This document shows positions 55,102 to 61,830 of a DNA stretch of 64,000 nt, piece by piece. Source of the DNA: Marinobacter sp. ELB17 (GTDB lineage Bacteria > Pseudomonadota > Gammaproteobacteria > Pseudomonadales > Oleiphilaceae); the NCBI RefSeq assembly GCF_000169375.1, contig NZ_AAXY01000017.1, positions 1-64,000 on the forward strand, given 5' to 3'. A program made the position numbers and the translations under genes. The first letter of the stretch is position 1, and each line of letters opens with the position of its first letter. The notes beneath the pieces are model-generated. The model was given only the letters and a program-made list of their open reading frames with translations. It searched no databases and was not told the origin of the DNA.

Positions 55102-55169
55102 GGCGTTCAGTCTTGTTGGGTGCAGGCCTTGGCCGACACCGGAAATGGGAGGTGTTCGTTACAGAATCG

Positions 55170-55199
55170 GGCGCTCTGAACCGGTCAGTTCAGAGCGCC
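55170..55199 (-). terminator. Intercistronic hairpin after choX
   Basis: GGCGCTCTGAAC at 55170-55181 pairs perfectly with GTTCAGAGCGCC at 55188-55199 around a 6-base loop. On the minus strand it lies between choX and choW with no T run, so it may stabilise the choX message or partly terminate, favouring excess binding protein. Confidence 0.6.
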
Positions 55200-55210
55200 A
55201 CCAAAGTGCT

Positions 55211-55258
55211 CTCTAAAATATTCTCTAAAATATTCTCTAAAGTATTCTCTACAGAATT
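55211..55258. repeat. 12-bp tandem repeat, four copies
   Basis: CTCTAAAATATT at 55211 and 55223 are identical; the copies at 55235 (CTCTAAAGTATT) and 55247 (CTCTACAGAATT) have diverged. It lies between the choX stop and the hairpin, in a non-coding spacer. Confidence 0.9.
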
Positions 55259-55280
55259 CAAATCAGTACGTTCTTCCGTA

Positions 55281-56210
55281 CTACTTCAGGGATGCCTTAA
55301 CTGCAGGCAGCGCTGCATCGCCGTTCAAGGTCGTGACACCTTTGAGCCAGACATCCAATACGGCCGGGTTGTTGGCGAGCCAAGTGTGAGCAGCATCCCG
55401 CGGCTCTTCGCCGTCGTTCAGAATGGCACCCATCACTTCGTTTTCCATGGACAGTGAAAACGTCATGTTCGTCAGCAGCTTGCCCACGTTCGGGCATTCG
55501 TTCAGGTAATTCTTACGCACGTTGGTGTGAACGGTTGCGCCGCCGTAGTTGGCGCCAAAGAAGTCGTCACCACCGTTAAGGTAGGCCATGTCATGATTGG
55601 CGTTCATGGGGTGCGGTTCCCACCCCAGGAATACCACCCATTCATTACGACGAACTGCGCGGCCCACCTGGGACAGCATGCCAGCTTCGCTGGACTCCAC
55701 AAGCCGGAACTCACCAAGACCAAACGCATCTTGGCCGATCATGTCCTGAATCAGACGGTTGCCATCGTTGCCGGGCTCAATGCCATAGATACGGTCGTCA
55801 AATTGGTCGGCGTGCTTGGCAATGTCGGCAAAACTGGTCACGCCGGCATCGTAAACATACTGCGGTACCGCCAAGGTGTATTTGGCGCCTTCCAGGTTAG
55901 TGATGACGGTTTCAACATCACCGCTTTCTAAGTAAGGACGCACGTCTGCTTCCATGGTGGGCATCCAGTTGCCCAGAAACACGTCAATGTCTTTGTTCTG
56001 GAGCGACCGGTAAGCCACGGGCACCGACAGCACTTTCGCTTTTGACTCGTAGCCCATGCCTTCCAGTACTTCGGAGGCCAGCGCGGTGGTGGCAGTGATG
56101 TCGGTCCAGCCAACATCGGCAAAACGAACGGTTTGACATTCGGTATTCGGAGCCGCCGCTGCAGCGCCACTGATAGCAAGGCCAGCAAAGGCCAAAACAA
56201 GCTTTTTCAT
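55281..56210 (-). CDS. choX: Choline-binding periplasmic protein ChoX
   Basis: A 309-residue binding protein of the ProX/ChoX group. The signal peptide ends at GAAAAA. Mature start TECQTVRFADVGWTDITATT matches choline-binding ChoX (FSDVGWTDI); aromatic residues for quaternary-amine binding include FLGNWMP and WVVFLGWEPHPMN. First gene of the choline import unit. Glycine betaine remains a possible alternative ligand. Confidence 0.88.
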   Translation of the reverse strand: MKKLVLAFAGLAISGAAAAAPNTECQTVRFADVGWTDITATTALASEVLEGMGYESKAKVLSVPVAYRSLQNKDIDVFLGNWMPTMEADVRPYLESGDVETVITNLEGAKYTLAVPQYVYDAGVTSFADIAKHADQFDDRIYGIEPGNDGNRLIQDMIGQDAFGLGEFRLVESSEAGMLSQVGRAVRRNEWVVFLGWEPHPMNANHDMAYLNGGDDFFGANYGGATVHTNVRKNYLNECPNVGKLLTNMTFSLSMENEVMGAILNDGEEPRDAAHTWLANNPAVLDVWLKGVTTLNGDAALPAVKASLK

Positions 56211-56238
56211 TTGTCGTTCTCTTTTATGGATTGTCGGT

Positions 56239-56256
56239 CACAGCGTTAGCGCTGTG
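56239..56256. promoter_or_regulatory. 18-bp palindrome upstream of choX
   Basis: CACAGCGTTAGCGCTGTG has two perfect 7-base arms, 28 bases before the choX start. It could be a repressor operator in the promoter or leader, or a terminator on the + strand (CATTTTTCC follows), though no + gene ends nearby. The rest of the gap, 56257-56628, shows nothing I recognise. Confidence 0.45.
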
Positions 56257-56628
56257 CATTTTTCCAATCAGGGTGTCCGCACAGGGTAGGCCTAGGCCGT
56301 GGGTGTGATCCGCGCATTGAAAGATAGTAGACGCTGTGCGTAGCTCTTCGCCGCCGAAGCGGATCGAAGGTCAATAGCGCTCGATTTGAACGAATACTCA
56401 AAAAGTTGAACAAGCGTTCAATGAATATAGGTTAATGGTATGAAGCCTAAATATCAAATGCGGGGAAAAAGCCCGAACAATAGGGACTCAGCTTTAAAAG
56501 CAGTCAAAAGCGTCAGGACAGTAAAACAAATTATTTAGAAGACAAAGGAAAGATGCCTCTAAAAATCGCTTCAGCGCGAGGAATAGAGACATCAGCACTC
56601 GTTTTTCAAACCCCTTAACGTAAAATTC

Positions 56629-57798
56629 CTAGCGTAAAAAGTATCGTTTAATCATTTTCTCTTTTGCCGGTTTATGGAAGTTGATTTTTGTAATGTCGCC
56701 GTCCACATGCTTGACCAATCTCGGGTTCATCACCGCAAACCACAGTGGCGGGATGTAGGCGAGAACGAACATGCCGAGGTAACCGTTCGGCAGCGTCGGC
56801 AAATTGTCGAAGTGGCGTAAAGACTGATAGCGACGGGTCGGATTTGCGTGGTGATCCGAGTGACGCTGCAAATGGAACGTCGCCCAATTTGAAAAGATAT
56901 GATTACTGTTCCAGCTGTGGTGGGGCTGAGTTGGCTCGTAACGACCGTTTTCACGTTTTTTGCGCAGCAGACCATAGTGCTCGATGTAATTGGCAGAGGT
57001 GAGCTGGAACATTCCCCAGAAGGCGATTGCGATAATAAAGGGCAGAACCTCAATGCCGAGCAACGCGACGGCGGTTCCCCACGCGAATGCGGTGATTAAC
57101 GCCGGTTGCAAGATCTCATTGTTAAGCGACCAAACCGGCTTGCCGGCTTTGTTTAATCGCGTTTTTTCAATTTCCCACGCGCGGAAGAAGGCGCCAGGAA
57201 TTTCGCGCAACGCAAACCCCCAGATTGTTTCGCCCATGCGTGATGAAGCCGGATCTTCGGGTGTTGCAACGTCGCGATGGTGGCCTTTGTTGTGCTCGAC
57301 AAAAAAGTGACCGTAAGCGCAGGGCGCAAGAATAATCTTCGCCAGCCAGCGTTCCATCCTGGTTTTTTTGTGGCCCAATTCATGGCCCAGGTTAATGGCT
57401 GTGCCCTGTAGCGTGCCGATCACAAGCACGGTGGCGATCATGCCGTGCAGGGGGGCATCTTGGGTACCCATAAACCAAACCCCGAGCGCCCATATTGCCC
57501 AAAGCACAGGAACCAGTAAGTAGGTGACATAGCGGTAGTAGCGATCTTGTTCAAGCTGCGCCACAACCTCTTCTGGCGGGTTGTTGGTGTCTTCGCCGAG
57601 CACCATGTCCAGAACCGGAATCACCACGAAGTAAAACGCCAGCGGAGCCCACAGCCAGAACGCATTGCCGGTGAGGAAGAACAGGCCGGGGCCGACAAGG
57701 GCCAGCATCGGTACGAGAACAGACAGGGCCCATAAATAGCGCTTACGATCTCGGTAGATCTCGCCTGATGGAGCGACGAAGACACCAGCTTGGTTCAT
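56629..57798 (-). CDS. alkB: Alkane 1-monooxygenase AlkB
   Basis: A 389-residue integral-membrane di-iron hydroxylase that converts medium-chain n-alkanes to 1-alkanols. Histidine boxes are complete: HELGHKKTRMERW, EHNKGHHRDVATPEDPASSR, LQRHSDHHANPTRRYQ, plus NYIEHYGLLR. About six helices. AAGGACGGCAAC precedes ATG 57798. No rubredoxin gene adjoins it, so electron carriers must come from elsewhere. Divergent from an AraC-family regulator, the likely alkane-responsive activator. Confidence 0.95.
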   Translation of the reverse strand: MNQAGVFVAPSGEIYRDRKRYLWALSVLVPMLALVGPGLFFLTGNAFWLWAPLAFYFVVIPVLDMVLGEDTNNPPEEVVAQLEQDRYYRYVTYLLVPVLWAIWALGVWFMGTQDAPLHGMIATVLVIGTLQGTAINLGHELGHKKTRMERWLAKIILAPCAYGHFFVEHNKGHHRDVATPEDPASSRMGETIWGFALREIPGAFFRAWEIEKTRLNKAGKPVWSLNNEILQPALITAFAWGTAVALLGIEVLPFIIAIAFWGMFQLTSANYIEHYGLLRKKRENGRYEPTQPHHSWNSNHIFSNWATFHLQRHSDHHANPTRRYQSLRHFDNLPTLPNGYLGMFVLAYIPPLWFAVMNPRLVKHVDGDITKINFHKPAKEKMIKRYFLR

Positions 57799-57872
57799 GT
57801 TGCCGTCCTTATAGGGATTGGGGGTATGTTGCTATATTGGCCCTTTCCGCCGGCGTCGGTCACCGCTATAAG

Positions 57873-57908
57873 TGGCAATTAGTCGTCAAATAGTGCCATT
57901 ATAATGGC
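57873..57908. promoter_or_regulatory. Inverted repeats in the alkB/araC divergent promoter region
   Basis: TGGCA (57873-57877) and TGCCA (57894-57898) are inverted with 16 bases between; overlapping the second is a perfect 14-bp palindrome GCCATTATAATGGC (57895-57908). It lies 75-110 bases before alkB and 28-63 before araC, suitable for AraC-family binding or for a shared operator. Confidence 0.5.
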
Positions 57909-57935
57909 TATAAATGGGTGTACTGCAGGAGACGT

Positions 57936-58964
57936 ATGGCGCTATTGGCAACGAAAAGACTTCGCCCCGCGATACACCCGACCTATGCGCGGTTGGTGTG
58001 CGCGCATTTGCGTCAACAGGGCTTTGATAACGAGACGATTCTGCAGGGTACGCGGTTGCACTGGGATCAATTACTGGGCGGGAATCGCTACCTCAGTCTT
58101 GAGCAGCTTGCGCGTTTATTGCGGCGTGCCACAGCGCTAACCCGAACGCCGTGGCTGGGCCTTGATATCGGTGGCATTACCTCGGTTTCTGCCCATGGTG
58201 CGCTTGGTTACGCCATTGTGTCGGCGCCGAATCTTCGTGTGGTGTTACACACTCTGGCGTGCTTCACCCGCTTGCGTTTTCAGTTGGTGAACGTCGTTAT
58301 TTCTGAAACGGACGAACACTTTACGGTGAGCATAGAGGAGATATCGGAGCTTGGCGATGTGCGCGAATTTGTCTATAGCGCGCTGCTGGTCACCTATCTT
58401 CAATTGGTCGACACCGTGACCTCTCAGCGCTTGCGCAATATTCAGATTGAATTGCCAATACCGCGCCCGCAATGGGGAGACGTTTACCAACAGCGTTGTG
58501 GTTGCCCGGTGATGTTTGATGCGCCGGCGTTTCGCTTGCAAATGCCGGTGAGCGTGCTTGATACGCCTTGCCTTACCGCCGATGCCGGCACTTTTCGCAC
58601 CGCACTGCGTGATTGCGAAAATCAGCTGCGCCAGCTCGATTACGGCGGCGCGTTGAGCCAGCAGGTGAGTAATTGTTTGCTGAATAGCCCGGATGGCTAC
58701 CCGAGCCTTGACGATGTTGCGTCCAGATTAGCCATGTCGCGACGCACGTTGATCCGTAAATTAAAAACCGAGGGCACCAGCTATCAGGATCTGCTGGATG
58801 GCGTGCGGCAAGAGCTGGCTGCCTGGTACCTGTTGGAAACCACCGTCGCGGTTGAGCAAATCGCGGAACGACTGGGTTATCAAGACACCTCTAACTTTAG
58901 CCGCACCTTTCGTCGCTGGTTTGGCATGACCCCGCACGCTATGCGTAGCGGGGGCTTGAACTAG
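57936..58964 (+). CDS. AraC-family regulator of alkB
   Basis: A 342-residue regulator. The N-terminal domain resembles the arabinose-binding-like ligand domain (GALGYAIVSAPNLRVVLHTL), and the C-terminal double helix-turn-helix reads LDDVASRLAMSRRTLIRKLK, then RLGYQDTSNFSRTFRRWFG. Such OruR/ArgR-like regulators often sit next to alkB genes. ATG 57936 with CAGGAGA upstream is preferred to GTG 57918. It likely activates alkB in response to alkanes or fatty-acid products. Confidence 0.9.
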   Translation: MALLATKRLRPAIHPTYARLVCAHLRQQGFDNETILQGTRLHWDQLLGGNRYLSLEQLARLLRRATALTRTPWLGLDIGGITSVSAHGALGYAIVSAPNLRVVLHTLACFTRLRFQLVNVVISETDEHFTVSIEEISELGDVREFVYSALLVTYLQLVDTVTSQRLRNIQIELPIPRPQWGDVYQQRCGCPVMFDAPAFRLQMPVSVLDTPCLTADAGTFRTALRDCENQLRQLDYGGALSQQVSNCLLNSPDGYPSLDDVASRLAMSRRTLIRKLKTEGTSYQDLLDGVRQELAAWYLLETTVAVEQIAERLGYQDTSNFSRTFRRWFGMTPHAMRSGGLN

Positions 58965-59383
58965 CCTGCTAATAGCTTTTCAAGCAGTTCATCTATCTCT
59001 ACTTTAAACTCTTTATCGTCAATCCTTTCAGCGCTGATTTTTGCGTTTTTGAGATTTTTTATGGCTGCGTCAGTCTGGCCTGATTCAATTTGCAATCTAG
59101 CCATGGAAAACGCGATGGATGACATATGGTCTTTCGAATCCATAGCGATGGCTTTTCCCAGAGCTTTTTCATAGCCAGACAGAGCGTCTTCTATTTCTTC
59201 CTCAAAGTCGGCCAGTGTTTCCCATTGCTCTGGATGATCTTTATCGGTGTTTTCGTTATCTGTGCAAACCGCCTTCAACTCTGTATAGAGCGAATTGAAG
59301 GCCTCTCTATCGTCTTTATCGGCAGCCTTCATTAGCTTTTCAGCTAACTCATAGACGGACTTGTGTATTTTGGTATTAATCAT
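58961..59383 (-). CDS. TPR-like acidic hypothetical protein
   Basis: A protein of about 140 residues, all helical and acidic. YELAEKLMKAADKDDREAFN and AFSMARLQIESGQTDAAIKN look like tetratricopeptide-type repeats, suggesting a protein-interaction role. ATG 59383 (MINTKIHKS) is preferred to 59419. Its stop overlaps the AraC stop on the other strand by four bases. No specific family recognised. Confidence 0.6.
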   Translation of the reverse strand: MINTKIHKSVYELAEKLMKAADKDDREAFNSLYTELKAVCTDNENTDKDHPEQWETLADFEEEIEDALSGYEKALGKAIAMDSKDHMSSIAFSMARLQIESGQTDAAIKNLKNAKISAERIDDKEFKVEIDELLEKLLAG

Positions 59384-59435
59384 TACGAACCACCTGCTGC
59401 CGATGCATATTGCAATCAATATCTAGCTGAATTGC

Positions 59436-60092
59436 TTACTTTTTCGGTGCTTTTGCAAAACGCAGGTAAGGCAATTTAATGTTGAGCTCGCCGAACTTCT
59501 CTTTTGCCTGCTCATCGTTCAGAGCCAGCCCTACAATCACGTCCTGACCTGGAACCCAGTCAGCAGGCGTTGCGATACCGGCACCGTCTGTGATCTGGAC
59601 AGCGTCCAGTGCACGCATAATTTCCGCGAAATTGCGACCTACAGACATGGGGTACGACATGGTCAGGCGAACCTTTTTGTCCGGACCAATGATAAACACC
59701 GTCCGCACGGTAGCGCTGTTGGCAGGGGTACGATTCTCGGGCAGATAGGCGCCGGCCGGCAGCATGTCGTAAAGTTTGGAAACCAGCAAAGACGTGTCAT
59801 CAATAATCGGGAAGTCGGCAGCCGCACCGGAAAACGCTTCGATATCGCGCTTCCATTTCACGTGCTCTTCAACGTTGTCTACCGATACGCCCATCACCTT
59901 GGTATTGCGTTTGGCGAATTCAGGTACAAGCTGAGCAACAGCACCAAATTCGGTGGTACACACCGGTGTGAAATCCTTTGGATGTGAAAACAGGATGGCA
60001 TAGCTGTCACCAATCCACTCGTGAAGCGTGATCTTGCCGTCTGTGGAATTTACAGTGAAATCTGGAGCTACATCGTCGATACGAATAGACAT
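59436..60092 (-). CDS. 1-Cys peroxiredoxin (Prx6 type)
   Basis: A 218-residue thiol peroxidase. The peroxidatic Cys is in PKDFTPVCTTEFGAV near residue 46; there is no resolving Cys in the usual place. The Prx6 C-terminal extension (LNIKLPYLRFAKAPKK) is present. It reduces peroxides and alkyl hydroperoxides, useful beside an alkane monooxygenase. AAGGAATACAATT precedes ATG 60092. Confidence 0.92.
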   Translation of the reverse strand: MSIRIDDVAPDFTVNSTDGKITLHEWIGDSYAILFSHPKDFTPVCTTEFGAVAQLVPEFAKRNTKVMGVSVDNVEEHVKWKRDIEAFSGAAADFPIIDDTSLLVSKLYDMLPAGAYLPENRTPANSATVRTVFIIGPDKKVRLTMSYPMSVGRNFAEIMRALDAVQITDGAGIATPADWVPGQDVIVGLALNDEQAKEKFGELNIKLPYLRFAKAPKK

Positions 60093-60254
60093 AATTGTAT
60101 TCCTTGGTTGTTGTGACGAAGCAGCAGCGACTAAACCGTCGCTCTGCCTGCTCTGGTTAAGCTGCGTCGAAATCCAGGGGATGAATACCGCCCGGGTTGA
60201 TCGTACTGCGGGCCACCCAAGAATTATACATAGTTTGCATCGCCAAGCGGTTTT

Positions 60255-60881
60255 CTAGGTTCGCTGGTCAAGCGGCACATCGTCGTACCAGTCCTCCATC
60301 GTGTCGTACATCTCACCCTTGAGAATGTAGTAGGGCGCTTTCTGGTAGATCTTGATGTCGTGAAACGGGTCGGTGAAAATTTTGGTCATCCACACCAGAC
60401 CGGACTGCACACCCATGAGTTTGAACAGATGTACGGTTCTGAATACCACGGCACCCAGGCCGACAAACAGCCATATCAGTGCGGTGTTGCTGATGAATTC
60501 AACCAGATCCGTTGCCGGCGAGAGCAGGCCGAGCAGATCAGGACTCAGCAGCAGTGCCACCGGGGCCAGCGCCCAGATCGATAGCAGCACCACCTTGCGG
60601 TTGAGGTTGTAGCCCACTTTCACGCGTTCCTTGAAGTCGTGGCTGGCCTTGTTCACCTCATCGTAAGTCTTGGGTTCAAAGAAGAAATGACCCGTTTGGC
60701 GCAGTGTCATAGCCAGTAGCCAGCCAACAAGAGCCGCTGCCGCCGGATGAAAAAACACCAGGCCATAGCTGATCAGAAAACAGCTTGCGCTGAGCAGATG
60801 CAGGAACTGGTTGATCCGGTTGTGGTGATAGTAGCGGTGATCGTCCCACCGTTGTTTTTGTAATTCCTCACGAAATGTCAT
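60255..60881 (-). CDS. Mpo1/DUF962-like membrane protein
   Basis: A 208-residue protein with about four helices. Start MTFREELQKQRWDDHRYYHHNRINQ, then RQTGHFFFEPKTYD, a His/Arg pattern resembling the DUF962/Mpo1-like or fatty-acid-hydroxylase-type proteins. ATG 60881 with AAGGA eight bases upstream is favoured over 61001. Next to phosphatidylserine decarboxylase on the same strand, suggesting a membrane-lipid role; the reaction is not known. Confidence 0.6.
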   Translation of the reverse strand: MTFREELQKQRWDDHRYYHHNRINQFLHLLSASCFLISYGLVFFHPAAAALVGWLLAMTLRQTGHFFFEPKTYDEVNKASHDFKERVKVGYNLNRKVVLLSIWALAPVALLLSPDLLGLLSPATDLVEFISNTALIWLFVGLGAVVFRTVHLFKLMGVQSGLVWMTKIFTDPFHDIKIYQKAPYYILKGEMYDTMEDWYDDVPLDQRT

Positions 60882-60891
60882 GGCAGCGTCC

Positions 60892-61830
60892 TTATACATC
60901 AAGTGTTGCAGTGGGTTCTTGGGACAGACTGGGATCGTGCAAAGGCCGGGCCGGCAGTGGGTGGCCTGACAACAGCGCTTCACCCATTCTGACTGGCTCA
61001 CCTTCGGCGATTCCGGGGCTTAGCTGGTATTGCTCTGAGGCAAAAACAAGGATGGTAGAGCCGTGCTGGAAGTAGCCCATTTCCTGGCCTTTGCGCAGCG
61101 TCGCATTGCACGGAATCAGGTTGGCACCCCGGTATTTCAGGTCCAGCGGCTCGGCCAGAAAATGAAATTTCATGCTGGCCACTAGAATGGCGGCAACCGG
61201 CACCAGCGTCAGGCTGTAATCTGAATGGCCGAACTCCAGTTCCAGAACTGCCCGTTCGTTTTTGCAAAACAGTTTTTCGACTTTTTTCAAGGCGATGGGG
61301 TTCACGTTCCAGGTGTCCCCGGACACATAGTTCACCCGGCGAATCTCGCAGTCTACCGGCGCATGAAACCGGTGATACATGCTGGATTTAAGCCGCAGCG
61401 TGACAAACTGGCCGTTGCGGTAGCGCGCTACCAGCCTGGCATCCGGGATCAGTTCTTCCAGGGTGTAGGGAAAACCCTTGGCCTGAAACAGCCGGTTGTC
61501 GCGAATGCGGCCGCAGGCGCCAACGATGGCGTCGCACGGGCTGCTGACAGCATCCGGCCGGCTGTCTAGCGGGCGCAGGCCGGGTTTCAGCTGCCGTGTG
61601 AAGCACTCTTGCAGGCTTTTAAAACGCGGGTTTTTGGCGTCCTGTAACCGAAGGTCGTCACAGAAGCACTGCCAAATGGCAATGGATAGCCGGGTCAGGG
61701 CGGGGCTTTCAATACGGCTGAACCAGCCCATGAACAAGGTGAGCCAGCGCCGGGGCAGGCGGTTGGTCAGCAGGAAGTTCAGTTGTTCACCGGTGGTTAA
61801 ACCAGGCGTTGCCTTATTGGCCGAGCTCAC
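60892..61830 (-). CDS. psd: Phosphatidylserine decarboxylase homologue
   Basis: A 312-residue decarboxylase-family protein. The self-cleavage site that forms the pyruvoyl group is GST in YFQHGSTILVF. Other family features: FTRQLKPGLRPLD, SPCDAIVGACG, KSSMYHRFHAPVDCEI with catalytic His, and VPVAAILVASM. It makes phosphatidylethanolamine from phosphatidylserine if canonical. Only a second, atypical copy may be implied because it sits with a glycosyltransferase: the ATG is at the stop of that gene. Confidence 0.88.
   Translation of the reverse strand: MSSANKATPGLTTGEQLNFLLTNRLPRRWLTLFMGWFSRIESPALTRLSIAIWQCFCDDLRLQDAKNPRFKSLQECFTRQLKPGLRPLDSRPDAVSSPCDAIVGACGRIRDNRLFQAKGFPYTLEELIPDARLVARYRNGQFVTLRLKSSMYHRFHAPVDCEIRRVNYVSGDTWNVNPIALKKVEKLFCKNERAVLELEFGHSDYSLTLVPVAAILVASMKFHFLAEPLDLKYRGANLIPCNATLRKGQEMGYFQHGSTILVFASEQYQLSPGIAEGEPVRMGEALLSGHPLPARPLHDPSLSQEPTATLDV

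Noticed and set aside
55211..55258. Short direct repeats considered as a CRISPR array
   Set aside because: Units are 12 bp and contiguous with no spacers; no cas genes in the window.
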